Part shown: positions 1 to 10,042 of the stretch, piece after piece
Layout: each line of letters opens with the position of its first letter
How positions within the stretch are numbered: the first letter of the stretch is position 1
Assembly: GCF_963678635.1 (NCBI RefSeq)
Contig: NW_026971662.1
Location: forward strand, 1-43,465
Length of the DNA: 43,465 nt
From: Symsagittifera roscoffensis
Taxonomy: Eukaryota > Xenacoelomorpha > Acoela > Convolutidae
Direction: 5' to 3'
Notes under the pieces: generated by a model
Seen by the model: only the letters and a program-made list of their open reading frames with translations
What the model was told of the DNA's origin: nothing
The model's database searches: none
Made by a program: the position numbers and the translations under genes

Positions 1-600
1 CGAAGATGGATCAACCCTTGCCCCCCCCCAACTCTTAGCACCTCATCCTTGTCAAAACTAATCCAAATATCAGTTAAATTCAGGTCAGGACATGACAGGA
101 TGCTAAAAGTTCATATGAGTTAATAAAAGTTTCCGTCCCGAGACCTTTCCGGATTCTTGAATCTGCTGAATCAAGCTCCTTATTCTTGATTTCTCGCTAA
201 TCCGGAAGGCTGGCTTCTTACCCCTCACCGTTGTTCGCAACGGCCTTGCAACTATTGTAGCAGCACAATAGTTGCAACTCGGAACGTTCTCTGCTATTCT
301 GTAGTTCGTTGTCGTTTTTCAATCTCGTTTTTCGTACTGTTCGCAATCACAGATAAAAGTTGTTCTGTTCTTTTACTCGCTTTTTGTTAAAAAATGGCCG
401 TTTCAGCATTTCTCAGAAATGTTACGTCATCACTTCGAAAATTTAAAATTTTAAAATACGGGAATATCTTGACCTTCACTGTTCTGCTAATCATCCGAAT
501 AACATCGTTAATCCTTCAAAACCATTAACTCGGAAGGCTTGCTGCTAAAATTCCAAATTCTGCAGAGATTGCATTTTGGCCATTCTGGTCGAATGTCACA
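1..600 (-). repeat. 3' LTR, partial (truncated at window start)
   Basis: The sequence matches the inner-to-outer part of the right LTR at about 95-96% identity, from the shared CGAAGATGG at position 1 to the shared CGAATGTCACA ending at 600. Beyond 600 the two copies diverge abruptly. On the coding (minus) strand the LTR begins TGTGACATTCG at 600. Comparison with the complete right copy (928 bp) implies that about 330 bp lie to the left of the window. Differences include length changes in the C-run near position 20 and in an A-run near 390. Confidence 0.92.
228..277. other. Paired hairpins in the 3' LTR
   Basis: A 6-bp stem closed by a TTCG tetraloop lies at 228-243. A second stem with perfect 13-bp arms (246-258 and 265-277, loop AGCAGC) follows directly. 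Both are unchanged in the other LTR copy although nearby bases vary, which suggests RNA-level structure. A role in 3'-end formation or packaging is inference. Confidence 0.7.
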
Positions 601-613
601 TACTCCCCGGACA
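601..613 (-). promoter_or_regulatory. Candidate polypurine tract next to the 3' LTR
   Basis: On the coding strand the bases immediately before the LTR start (TG at 600) read TGTCCGGGGAGTA. This is a short purine-rich run in the place where plus-strand DNA synthesis is primed in LTR elements. It is weaker than usual because it contains a pyrimidine start and a T. It sits inside a larger CCGGACAGTCCGG palindrome at 607-619. Very similar 11-14-mers occur four more times inside pol. Confidence 0.5.
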
Positions 614-1519
614 GTCCGGTCAATGTCCTCATTGAATCGCGCAATGTTCACAAAATGGTTACAGTGCCATCGAACAGAATTTACAAAATGCACGAAATTA
701 CTTTTACCCACGTCATATCAACTCACTGCAGAATATAATTGGCATCATACTACATCACTATAGCCTTCAAATTCTTTCATTAATCTGCACATTGAGAATA
801 TGACCTAGGATAAAACATGTTTTCCGACTTCCAGTGTCAATGTCCCGATTAAAACTTTTTCTCTTAGATTTAAAAGTTGTTGGCTTGCAGGACAGTCCTG
901 CCAACCAACAAGCTAAAATTATCCTACTACGTTCCTTCCCTTCGAAAATTTTGCTGGTTTATTGTCCTGAATATTAAAACTAAGAAACTTTGTGGTTAGA
1001 AGGAACAATGCAAAAACCTCCCTCTTCAAGAGGTTACTCAAGTCTTTCATGTCACCACAAAGTGATCAGTTTTCCTAAGTGATTAAAAACAATCATGCAG
1101 GCTGGAATATTTAAATATACTCTTCTCTTAAGCCTTTCTAAATAAATAATAAGTGTCTCTAAAGCCACTTCCGCTAAAATCAAAATGCAAATTTATAAAT
1201 GCAACAATTTCAGAACTCAACAAAATGTTTCAGTTTTCAATTACAACTTGGTTGCTTGGTTTCTCATTTGAGTTTTTCACACACATAAAACAATTCTGAA
1301 TTTTAACTTTTCTTCATCATTCCTTTGTTCTCTTCTTTTTCCGTCGTTTAGAAGTTCTAAAACTTCTAAATTCTTCTAATTTTCTTTCTTATTGCCTCTT
1401 GTTTTCTTGACCATTCATCAATGTTCCATCTCCTCCTCCTGCGATGCTGACTCCGCACTTTCGGTTTCCGTGTCTTGTGGCACGTCGTTGACTATCCTGA
1501 CGCTGTTGGAAGCCGTCCT
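601..1519 (-). other. 3' non-coding region of the giant element
   Basis: This 919-bp stretch separates the last stop of the post-pol frame from the 3' LTR. I see no convincing gene on either strand. A GCAGGACAGTCCTGC palindrome lies at 888-902. An AATAAA is present on the minus strand (963-958) and could serve as a poly(A) signal for a transcript of the post-pol ORF. Plus-strand reading from the LTR into about 740 is open in one frame, but no supporting homology is visible. Confidence 0.6.
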
Positions 1520-3019
1520 TCAACACTTCTGCTCTTCTACCCTCTGTTTACAGCAAGGTAGGGGATCCACGTTGGATTCTCTGTTTCTACAGAAGCTGTT
1601 GTGGAGACAAAACGTCACGTTTCTCTCCAGATCTTCTTTCAGCATCTCTGCCTTCTCATTTCCACTACGCTCACTCGTTCTGGAAATTCTTTTCACAGCG
1701 GTGGTCACTGCATTCCGATGAGTCACGAAAGCTCGCTTGAAAGCTCCTGCCCCAATGTCCAGCTGATATTCACTGTACACTCTGCCATGCTTCGACATAT
1801 GCTTTTTCGCATACTCGTACAACCATGCAGTCATGTTAGCTCTGAACCATGGCATCAATCGTTTTCTCGCCCATATCTTCTTCACTTCCATCGGAATATT
1901 CAGAACTTTACACATTGTCTCAAAAAGATCTAAATCTTTTAGACAATCCAATTTCTGCAATTGTTCTCTCGTCGGTGCCTCCTGTCTATTGTTTTCTCTC
2001 ACATGAGCTTCCAGCCATCGTATCGCCATCATAACTCCCACTATCACTATTGTTACGGGCTGTGATGAATCTGGTAAACCCATGGAGAGCAGCTCTCCAG
2101 AGTCCCAGATCAACATCAGATTACTACGCTTGGGATACCACCAGGTCTGCAGCAAGCAGTGGCAAGGAAATTCATCATGCGTCAACATGATGCTCCTCCA
2201 ATTACGTTTTCCCGAAGCTTCCAGCAAGGGTTCCACTTCCATCATCACTCGGTGGATTTCATCATTCTCATCTACTGCATTGTAATCTGTGACAGTTGAT
2301 CCTCTCTGTTTCTGTTTCTCAAAGTCACTGAAGTTCCCGCTCACATATCCCATGAACTTCTTTCCCAATATTGACTCCAACTCTTCTTTGGTTCTCTCTG
2401 GAACTGCTGAGAACATCTTACATAGTAACTCGTAAGACTTTTCAGACATTCTTGCCAACCTCACACACTTCGGCACCGAAGAGGCTTGATCCACAATCGT
2501 TCTTGTACTCTTCACGTCCACAGCTACGAAATGTGCAGGATACCTGCTCTTGCACATTGGAGCCAACGTTGAACCCACCAAATATCGTGCTCCTGCTGGT
2601 CTACAATAAGTTTCGCTGTGTCTGATGTTCATTTCTGTTTCGATTGCCTCCCTCCATTTTCCTATGTATTTCTGCTCAGTCTGCAAAACTCCTGGGAATA
2701 CTTCTACGCTGATGGCTGTGACCATCTCATGTTTCTGTTCTAGATTCAATAATGACTCTAAAGAACCAAACATGCTGTAGAATCCTAGTGCTGTCACTAG
2801 ATTCACATCAGTTCCTCCATGGCAATCTGCTATCAGTTCCGTTTCCGTTCTTGCTTTTATCACTACATTTCCAAACAATACTGTCAATTGCTTATGTTGT
2901 TTCTCCAGGGTTTTCACACAGTCTAAACTTCCACAAACGTGACCCTCCAGTCCACAGACTTCCGCCAGACAGCTACCAGGTTTGACCCAGTCTTCTGGTC
3001 CCCAGCCAGGCAACTCCAC
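1520..3019 (-). CDS. C-terminal segment of the post-pol protein (499 codons), unknown function
   Basis: This open segment follows the TAA at 3020-3022 directly and in the same frame. It begins with GTG and has no ATG for about 80 codons. The pre-ATG part is cysteine-rich and looks coding, so independent initiation is unlikely and the segment is best read as the C-terminus of the larger protein. A modest hydrophobic stretch lies around residues 335-350, but flanking charged residues make a membrane span doubtful. The last ~70 residues are basic and end with several cysteines. I recognise no domain. Confidence 0.65.
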   Translation of the reverse strand: MELPGWGPEDWVKPGSCLAEVCGLEGHVCGSLDCVKTLEKQHKQLTVLFGNVVIKARTETELIADCHGGTDVNLVTALGFYSMFGSLESLLNLEQKHEMVTAISVEVFPGVLQTEQKYIGKWREAIETEMNIRHSETYCRPAGARYLVGSTLAPMCKSRYPAHFVAVDVKSTRTIVDQASSVPKCVRLARMSEKSYELLCKMFSAVPERTKEELESILGKKFMGYVSGNFSDFEKQKQRGSTVTDYNAVDENDEIHRVMMEVEPLLEASGKRNWRSIMLTHDEFPCHCLLQTWWYPKRSNLMLIWDSGELLSMGLPDSSQPVTIVIVGVMMAIRWLEAHVRENNRQEAPTREQLQKLDCLKDLDLFETMCKVLNIPMEVKKIWARKRLMPWFRANMTAWLYEYAKKHMSKHGRVYSEYQLDIGAGAFKRAFVTHRNAVTTAVKRISRTSERSGNEKAEMLKEDLERNVTFCLHNSFCRNRESNVDPLPCCKQRVEEQKC

Positions 3020-6000
3020 TTAATCTTCTCCGTTGCACTTAGAGGCTGTCATCATCACATTAAATATGATGTTAAGGTCACGCAGGTTACAGTCTGCACT
3101 CAGTTCCCTCTGTACGTCTTGTGTCGCACGTAATATTGAGTCAGCGTTGGGACTAGGACACCATGATGGCCTCATCAATTCCCACACTGCCATCAAGCTC
3201 GTTCTCAGTAACTCATCTGAGAATCCCAACCCAAACTCCACTCTCTTGTCGGATTTTGGTACTGAAATTGCAGTCACCTCTTCTTCCAAGACCAATCCCA
3301 ATTTGGCCTGTTGATTGTTAACGCTCTTGATCGTTACAATTCTGGACGTCCAGAACCTTAGTAACACCGCCTGCTCATAATCAAAGAAGCAATCACGTAT
3401 GTCTTCACTCAGGAAAGGATTGTACGCTATCCCTATGATCCCAGATACGTAGCTATATGACTTCTTCTTGATCGGTCCACAGTATTCACTGGACTTCGGC
3501 AATGTTCCCATAGATTCTTTAGTGAGTCTCAGCTCCTTGTTTGAGAATCTCCTGATCTCATCTATCTTTTTCATGGGTTCCAGTCCTTCAGGTTCTTTCA
3601 TGTTCACCCTCATCGGTTTACTTTGCTGCATGTCCAGCAATGCCAGCAAGAACAAGGCTTTCGTTCGTTCATCGCCTTCCCTCAGCATTTTAACACAACT
3701 GTTTAATGCAGGTACTGAAATCTGCTCTATCAGGAATCGAATGAAACAGAGAGCATCTCTCCGCTTCGCAAACGCTACTGCTGCTCCCTCCTGGACTATC
3801 AGATCACTCAGATTTGTCATAAGGAACACCTTTTCCTCTTTTGACCTCTTTCTTTCTTCTGAGTCGTATTCTTCGCGAGTCAGTCCCATCATGCACCAGG
3901 CGAATCTGAGTTGTAACTCTGTCCTTAGGTAAGGTACTGCCACGAGAGCATGTATTCTTGGCGTAGTCCTCATTTCTTCTTCGAAATACCTCAATACTAC
4001 TGCTTTCCATGGAAGGCTCACCAACTGCTCGATCGTCTCCGCCTGTACGTCAGACGACGCCAAAGTTCCGTACGCCTTCTGCTTGAGGGTGGTGCCTTGC
4101 AACATTGTTTCCAGATAACCCTCCATGGCTTTTTCTTCTTCCAGGGCCATTACATGCCCTCTAGCCGAGTTTCGGTATTCCAACATTTCCATGTATCCAC
4201 CGGTGGGTTCTTCTATCGACACTGTCTCAGACAATGTTAGTCTGTCGTATTCCACTGGTGTTAGTTGTCCTGCAACACTTCCCTTTCCATGATTCATGGG
4301 AGATGGCTTGAAGTCCCTCATTTTGCTCTCTCCACATTGACTGAGTATTTCCATTTCTAAAGTCGCTCCAGTCAGAGTGCGGTCACTCCTTTTGGATTTA
4401 TAACCGGTTGACTTTATTCCTGCCATGAGAATGGGTGGCACCATCGCTATATCAGTTAATATTCTATCTGTGCCAGACAATTGATAATCACCTTGCCCCA
4501 AATCCATGACTTCCTCGACTCGTTTTCTTTTCGCTGAGTTACCAGCTTTCACCGATATTTCTGAATCCACTTTCGTCTTTCCAATCCTCCTCGGTATCAC
4601 TCTGCTGCCTAACTTCATTTTCATCGCGTTGATTTTATCAATCACCATTTTCGATCGTATCGTCCCTCTCCTGGTTCTTGAAAGATACACCACCTCTCCC
4701 TCATCGTCCTGCGGTGTCATCTTGATGGGAGAATTCGCTTCACTCTCATCAGTGGCTGAGTCGATCAATAACTCACTTAGTCTCCCTTCACACTCATCAA
4801 GCTTGTCAAGTACTTCCCTCATCAAGGGTTGATTGAGACCTGTTTTGAGAATGGACTGGGTCCCATAGCTCTGAATCACAGTCCAGATTTCTTCCATGAA
4901 CGCCACTCTGTCCAGCTTACACCCCGTCCTACTCTCGTGGTCTCGGTGGCGTACTTCCCATTCTTCTTCGAGCAGCGTTCCCAAGAAAGGTACTCTGGCT
5001 GAGGCCTCTATTCTTCTCCTCCGAGGTGATTCCGTGAGGATTCTCTGATCGTTATTTCTTGAATTGCCAGGAGAGCTGCTCTCCGGCAAATTCCGTTTCA
5101 TTTCCATAAAGGCTGACAGAGGCTCCAGTGTCGAGGTGCCTTCATCCAGCTCAGTCGTTTCCAACGTATCCGCATTGTTTTCAAGATCTCTGAAGATGTT
5201 GAAATCCAGGCTGGAGGTTCCTCCTATCGATGCCCTGTCGTCTTCCCCACCAGCTTGATCTTGTTGCATGGGTTCTTCAGTCTGACGGCTTCCACCCTGT
5301 CCGTCATCTCCTTCTGACTTCTCTCTATTCGAGTTCGATGGTCCTTGTTCGTCTTTGTCGGCTTCTTCCTGGAATCTCGGTATGAGCAATGTACCGGCCG
5401 ACTTATCCTCCTCTTCTCCATGGACCACTTTGATTTCTTCGCAGCCGAAGGGTGCTAGGAAGATTCTCGTCTGCAATACTCCCGCAACTTTCATCTCTTT
5501 TCTCACACTGGTCAGGATTACTGAGGCTTCAGGCAATTCAGTCCTGCCTCTCATCCTCATTGGAGCTAAGCCTAGTCCCCTCCATTCCTTATCAAATCTT
5601 CCAGGCTTGGGAGTAGCGGCGTTGCTTATTCGCCTTCTCGTCGCTTGATCCGTGTACTCAAATCGTGTGTACTGTAACACGGCGGCATTTCTCCCCACGA
5701 AGTATGGATCCATCGTCGCCGAGAGATTCCCTACTCTCCTTTCATTGGTTTCGAATGCTCTCAACCTAGGAGTTTGTACTACGGAGACTGCTCCGAGCAA
5801 CATCCTTCTTATCAGAGGGAATTCAGGGATTGCCTCCGGTAGCTTCTTGTAATCGCCCCAGTCCTTCGTCTCTTCTCTCACTTTGTGATAAGCTGCTGTG
5901 AGACGAGGCACTCTGGTTATTTCACCATTCGTTTTGTCATAGGGCCTCAGATTCCAAAGCTTTGGAAACACCTCGATGTGTCCTCTTTCTACTTCTCCCA

Positions 6001-8761
6001 TGCGGTCACAGAAGTGATCGTCAAAATTGATGACTGTCATTTCCGGCTCCGATATTTTCGCAAACAACAGATCTTCACTCATAAGCTCCCGCAGTGCCTG
6101 CTGCTCACACCAGTTCAGTGTACTACCGTCCACTGCCGATATGAGGTTCAGGTGCAGCACCGACCTCCTATATGCTTCCACTTTAACGTCAGGGAACGCA
6201 AAGGTGACTGCTGGTCCATAGATCACTGTCACGAACTCCGTGACTCCTCTGATCAGCGCCAAGGGATCGGTCCTCATAGCTAAGCTCAAATCTGTTAATA
6301 GCGGCATGCCTCCAACATGTCGTCTAACATCTTCTTCTCTTTCAATTTTCTCGTCTTCTCCGGTTCCAAAGCGATTTTGCTGCAAGAGATATTGGATCAG
6401 AGTGTGTCTCAGGTCTCTTATTTTGTTCCACGAGCCCGTGGATTTCTGCATATCCAGATTCCTCACTCTCTCTTTCATCTGCTCTGAACAACGTGCCAGT
6501 TTCATTAGTCCTCCCAAGTTTCCGTGGGTTATTGCGATCAATGTCAGAAGTCCATCTAGTCGCAGGTTCTGTATTCCATCCGTAAGCAGTATCGCCGGTC
6601 CTTTCACGAAATTCTCCGCTCCAAATGTCACGAACAGGGCTATTAATTCCATTATCGATACTTTCACTACTGCTTGGAGGAATTCCTTTATCAAATAGTG
6701 CGAGACTTTCGGGTAGACTTTTGCCAAGAAGGACGCGGTCCATCCGGCTCCCAACCCTTCTAGCATGCTGTCTGTCCTTTCAAATCCCTCCTGTCCTTTC
6801 ACGTTCTGGGTCCAGAAGGTTTCCAGAGTAACTTGACACATTCTGTTCACGAACTCAGCGGTCTTTTCTCCAGCATTTTCCGCCAGGTTCACCTCTTTCA
6901 GCAAGTAGGCGTGTATCTTAGTGATCATTACTGGGCCTTGCTGAAAAGCATCAGCACCCAATGCCACTACTCTAGGATTCAGGTGTAGCCACTGGTTTGC
7001 TTCTGGCTTGGTTCTCAGAACCATCGCCTCCAGTTGAGCTCTGGTCTCCAGTGAATTCTTTCTTCTCGTGTCTTCACTCGCCACTTCCATTGCTCGGAAC
7101 CACAAGTCGTTGGACATTGCCGTGATCACTCGATGGTCGTCATCTATTCCTGGTTTCAACTTGAGCTGCCGACTGAAGTTGGACAGTTCCAACCCCAGCA
7201 CCTCGTCCAACACCAACATGTGTAGCGCGTGGTCCTTAAATCCTCTCATCGCGTTTGAGATATCTGACCATACTGCAGGCAGTTCAGCCTTGAGTGGCCT
7301 CAGGTTCTCCACTTCTATCATGCGATTCGGGGCTGATATGATCACATCATATTTTCCTTCCGAAAGTAAGGCTACCATCGCATACACAAATTTCAGTCCA
7401 TCCGGGAGATGTGCATATCCCGGAGACAACGCAAATACTACTTTCAACGTCACTTTATTGAATGATCCCTCCTTCTTCGCATCCACCACTTCACCCATCG
7501 ACTCCAGGATGTCTTTTATCGCTGGCCATACTGCGTTTTCTGCTGTTGTAGGATCTCTGAGCCTGCTCAGAAAACCTCTACTATGTAGATGGTCATTGAT
7601 ACCAGCAAACACAATCGTTATCGGGTTCATTTCTGTCTGCCTTTGTACCCCTATAACCAATGACACTGATTGCAATAGGTCTAGGTCAACTGCGGCCAGC
7701 ATTATGATGTCCGGCCAAAACAGAGACTTAGAGGTGTACACGAACTCTGAATTCGCTACTACCATGATTTTGGCCTTTCTCATCTCTGCTTTGTCGTAGG
7801 CGGCGAAGATGCTCTCATCTTTCTTTTTTGCTGTCAATCCACCATATCTCTGGGCATCACCATCTTGGTTCACTAGTTTTGGGTACACTCTCTCCTTCAC
7901 ATGACCAGGTGGTGTCGTCAGTTGCCTGAATATCTTCACGTGTTGTCCAATCGGCGCTCTCGCCGTCAGGAATCTTCCTGGTCTTTCTTCACGATTCCTC
8001 TCCTCATGGTTCAATCTCACATCTTGCAACGGTCTTGCGTTCACAGGTCCCATTGTGTTGTTGAAGGGCAGTCCCTCCAAGTCAGCAAATCTTAAGGCTG
8101 TCGTGGAGCTGAAATTTATGCTAGCGGCTATCAACCAGTCTACGCCGGTTATTGAGTATAATCTGCTGACGGATAGCGTCGCTCCATTCAGCATCCTCCT
8201 TGCATCTTCAATGAAGCTTACTTTCTGCAGGTCCAGCTTCATCAGTTCTTCTTTGTATAAATGCCAGGGAGACGGCATGGGTCTCGACCATAACAATGAG
8301 CCTCTGTTCGGTCTCTCCTCTCGACTGGTACTCGTTGTCTCCGATCTAGTGTCCGATCTAGACGTGCCTGCTACTCCTTCGTTTGGTTGGTTGACGGGTC
8401 CTATCCTTCTCCTAGGATGAATGGTCCTCCTCATCGGTGCTTCTCCCAACCGATCTTGCACGTCTGTTCTTCGACCTGGTTCGCTGGAGCTTTGTTGCCG
8501 GTAATTTATGACGGCTGGGACTGTACCCAAACGTGTTTCCAGGTTAGGAGGCACAGAGGTAGTGATCACCGTATCATTCACCGTTCCCTCTTCCTTCAGT
8601 ACTCCTGTGTCAGAGAGTTCTGCTTCCAGCTCATCCAACCGTTCATGGAAGACTCGATTCAACCAAGCTTGTCCTTCGATACTGTCAAAGTGGATGCCAT
8701 CCGAAGTCAGTCTGGCTTGCTCCATGGCTCTCAATTCGTGTTCAATGTCCATAAGGATCAT
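3020..8761 (-). CDS. Large central segment of the post-pol protein (1,913 codons), starts with SGNH block V
   Basis: Residues 21-24 are DGIH, followed by a Gly-containing stretch and WLN, as expected for the C-terminal Asp/His block of an SGNH hydrolase whose earlier blocks lie in the preceding segment. Residues ~50-160 and ~1120-1250 are low-complexity, polar and acidic. Residues ~160-1110 look globular. Within them an AGINDH motif (386-391) resembles the block III GxND of SGNH enzymes, without a recognisable GDS or DxxH nearby. A KRKR cluster at ~1411-1414 could be a nuclear signal. Residues ~1500-1913 form another globular region. The ATG at 8761 comes four codons after the upstream stop, so reinitiation is possible, but the split domain argues for a fused product. 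The main function is unknown to me. Confidence 0.7.
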   Translation of the reverse strand: MILMDIEHELRAMEQARLTSDGIHFDSIEGQAWLNRVFHERLDELEAELSDTGVLKEEGTVNDTVITTSVPPNLETRLGTVPAVINYRQQSSSEPGRRTDVQDRLGEAPMRRTIHPRRRIGPVNQPNEGVAGTSRSDTRSETTSTSREERPNRGSLLWSRPMPSPWHLYKEELMKLDLQKVSFIEDARRMLNGATLSVSRLYSITGVDWLIAASINFSSTTALRFADLEGLPFNNTMGPVNARPLQDVRLNHEERNREERPGRFLTARAPIGQHVKIFRQLTTPPGHVKERVYPKLVNQDGDAQRYGGLTAKKKDESIFAAYDKAEMRKAKIMVVANSEFVYTSKSLFWPDIIMLAAVDLDLLQSVSLVIGVQRQTEMNPITIVFAGINDHLHSRGFLSRLRDPTTAENAVWPAIKDILESMGEVVDAKKEGSFNKVTLKVVFALSPGYAHLPDGLKFVYAMVALLSEGKYDVIISAPNRMIEVENLRPLKAELPAVWSDISNAMRGFKDHALHMLVLDEVLGLELSNFSRQLKLKPGIDDDHRVITAMSNDLWFRAMEVASEDTRRKNSLETRAQLEAMVLRTKPEANQWLHLNPRVVALGADAFQQGPVMITKIHAYLLKEVNLAENAGEKTAEFVNRMCQVTLETFWTQNVKGQEGFERTDSMLEGLGAGWTASFLAKVYPKVSHYLIKEFLQAVVKVSIMELIALFVTFGAENFVKGPAILLTDGIQNLRLDGLLTLIAITHGNLGGLMKLARCSEQMKERVRNLDMQKSTGSWNKIRDLRHTLIQYLLQQNRFGTGEDEKIEREEDVRRHVGGMPLLTDLSLAMRTDPLALIRGVTEFVTVIYGPAVTFAFPDVKVEAYRRSVLHLNLISAVDGSTLNWCEQQALRELMSEDLLFAKISEPEMTVINFDDHFCDRMGEVERGHIEVFPKLWNLRPYDKTNGEITRVPRLTAAYHKVREETKDWGDYKKLPEAIPEFPLIRRMLLGAVSVVQTPRLRAFETNERRVGNLSATMDPYFVGRNAAVLQYTRFEYTDQATRRRISNAATPKPGRFDKEWRGLGLAPMRMRGRTELPEASVILTSVRKEMKVAGVLQTRIFLAPFGCEEIKVVHGEEEDKSAGTLLIPRFQEEADKDEQGPSNSNREKSEGDDGQGGSRQTEEPMQQDQAGGEDDRASIGGTSSLDFNIFRDLENNADTLETTELDEGTSTLEPLSAFMEMKRNLPESSSPGNSRNNDQRILTESPRRRRIEASARVPFLGTLLEEEWEVRHRDHESRTGCKLDRVAFMEEIWTVIQSYGTQSILKTGLNQPLMREVLDKLDECEGRLSELLIDSATDESEANSPIKMTPQDDEGEVVYLSRTRRGTIRSKMVIDKINAMKMKLGSRVIPRRIGKTKVDSEISVKAGNSAKRKRVEEVMDLGQGDYQLSGTDRILTDIAMVPPILMAGIKSTGYKSKRSDRTLTGATLEMEILSQCGESKMRDFKPSPMNHGKGSVAGQLTPVEYDRLTLSETVSIEEPTGGYMEMLEYRNSARGHVMALEEEKAMEGYLETMLQGTTLKQKAYGTLASSDVQAETIEQLVSLPWKAVVLRYFEEEMRTTPRIHALVAVPYLRTELQLRFAWCMMGLTREEYDSEERKRSKEEKVFLMTNLSDLIVQEGAAVAFAKRRDALCFIRFLIEQISVPALNSCVKMLREGDERTKALFLLALLDMQQSKPMRVNMKEPEGLEPMKKIDEIRRFSNKELRLTKESMGTLPKSSEYCGPIKKKSYSYVSGIIGIAYNPFLSEDIRDCFFDYEQAVLLRFWTSRIVTIKSVNNQQAKLGLVLEEEVTAISVPKSDKRVEFGLGFSDELLRTSLMAVWELMRPSWCPSPNADSILRATQDVQRELSADCNLRDLNIIFNVMMTASKCNGED

Positions 8762-8773
8762 TCTTCCGGCATT

Positions 8774-10027
8774 TCAATTTGCTAGGTTTCTTAAGATGTT
8801 GTTCCATCTCATGACTCCCTCGTTATGCCTTCTTCCTGATGCTGTCAGGCTTCTTGCGTTCATTGGCACCGTGCAAACGGTCAGTACCGCGCAACTGAAC
8901 TTCTGCCAGAGAGTGGTGAACAAACACACCATCATTGATTCCCACAGTGCTTCCTGCTCGTCTGATCCTCTGGAGATATCATTCGTCCCAACTAATATCA
9001 TCACACTGGGTATCTTCCCTGGATTCATCAGCTCCACAATCCGATATAATTGGGCAATTGTCGCGCCTCCAAAGGCCATCACCGTGGTGACCCATGAGGT
9101 CCTCAAATTGGTTAGCACTCGGACTAAGCTGTCTCCCAATATCAGGTGTGATGTCCCGAGTGGTGCTTGCTGCAGGTTCACAGCCGGGCTCCAGGTAGCT
9201 CGATTGAAGCAGGCTCTCGGATCTGTCTCCGGAACTCCCGTGAAACTATACTTCAATTGATTGTTCTTCTGCACGTCTATTACACGAGTTACTTTCTTCG
9301 CTGGCATCTTCCTTACTTTCCTCTCTGGGATTCTCGAGCTCCCCATGAGTGGCGTCACGTCACTTATCCCTTGTCTGATTACTGTCTGGGAGAGTTGTAC
9401 TCTGCCCGTATCGTCAATCGTTCCATAGGGTGCAGTCACCCCGGAACCTGGTGCATTCTTGTTAGCGACCAATCGTCCAGCTGTCTCTATCAGTCTTCTC
9501 ACTGTCTGTTCTACGACGGGATCACCCAAGGTGTCACTAGGATCCGGGATTGTTACTCGATTCGTCTCTGCTGGAAGCCGTGTCTCCGTTGTTTGACTCA
9601 TTTCTCGAGGTGTCAAGAGCTCCATCGGGGACTGCCCACGAGGAACATCCCTTGCAGGTATCACTTTCTCCACGGCCGTTGTCAACGCCGCCTGCTTCGA
9701 TCGCTCTTTGTACTCCTGCCTTAAGCGTTCGATCTCTTGACCCTGCTTTTTGTTGCAGTCTTCAAACAACTTTCTCCACACGTCCCGGTCTTCCTCCATC
9801 GCCAGCATGGTCTTCGTCATATCGTCTAACTCCTTCTCCGTTCTTTTCAGCCGATCGTTCATCTCGTCCAGATCTTGTATTGTTTGGTTCGTCTGAACCT
9901 TCTGTGTTACTTTCGCCCTTTTTGGTGGCACAGCCGCTCTCAGTGGTGAACCAGACGAGGTCGGCTCGCTGTTCATCTCCCTATGCATTCTCGTCAGCCC
10001 AGGTTTAGGCTTAGAGGGCATTGGCAT
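8774..10027 (-). CDS. Coiled-coil plus SGNH/GDSL hydrolase segment (417 codons)
   Basis: Residues 1-45 are basic and proline-rich, ~50-115 are a heptad-type coiled coil, and ~120-285 are polar linker. The C-terminal part has SGNH block I (LILGDSL, Ser at ~300), a GG block II at ~320-321 and block III GTND at 347-350. The segment stops (TGA) at a helix before block V. The missing DxxH appears in the same frame after the stop (DGIH, first residues of the next segment), with a natural reading across the stop if TGA is taken as CGA. SGNH domains are known in ORF1 of some CR1/L2-type LINEs. Finding one downstream of pol in an LTR element is unusual. The predicted activity is a small-ester or acyl hydrolase; the substrate is unknown. 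Confidence 0.72.
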   Translation of the reverse strand: MPMPSKPKPGLTRMHREMNSEPTSSGSPLRAAVPPKRAKVTQKVQTNQTIQDLDEMNDRLKRTEKELDDMTKTMLAMEEDRDVWRKLFEDCNKKQGQEIERLRQEYKERSKQAALTTAVEKVIPARDVPRGQSPMELLTPREMSQTTETRLPAETNRVTIPDPSDTLGDPVVEQTVRRLIETAGRLVANKNAPGSGVTAPYGTIDDTGRVQLSQTVIRQGISDVTPLMGSSRIPERKVRKMPAKKVTRVIDVQKNNQLKYSFTGVPETDPRACFNRATWSPAVNLQQAPLGTSHLILGDSLVRVLTNLRTSWVTTVMAFGGATIAQLYRIVELMNPGKIPSVMILVGTNDISRGSDEQEALWESMMVCLFTTLWQKFSCAVLTVCTVPMNARSLTASGRRHNEGVMRWNNILRNLAN

Positions 10028-10033
10028 CTCACC

Positions 10034-10042
10034 TGGTTGCTA
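10034..10042 (-). promoter_or_regulatory. Stop codon in a readthrough-type context (TAG CAA CCA)
   Basis: The nine bases on the coding strand match UAG-CAR-YYA, the context known to promote readthrough in tobamoviruses and other systems. The downstream frame is the SGNH segment. It may equally be a CAG-to-TAG mutation in this copy. Confidence 0.4.

Noticed and set aside
394-525. A 44-codon plus-strand ORF (MAVSAFL...) in both LTRs with a hydrophobic stretch
   Set aside because: It is antisense to the element, short, and has no support beyond being inside a repeat. Its open continuation into the flanking remnant appears to be chance.
1520-3019. Independent gene starting at GTG 3019
   Set aside because: GTG is not a normal nuclear start and the frame simply continues past a stop; it is treated as the C-terminus of the upstream segment.
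7068-7799. A 243-codon plus-strand open frame and many smaller ones inside the giant element
   Set aside because: They are antisense to the long coding segments, contain no recognisable motif, and are explained by the codon composition of the minus-strand genes.
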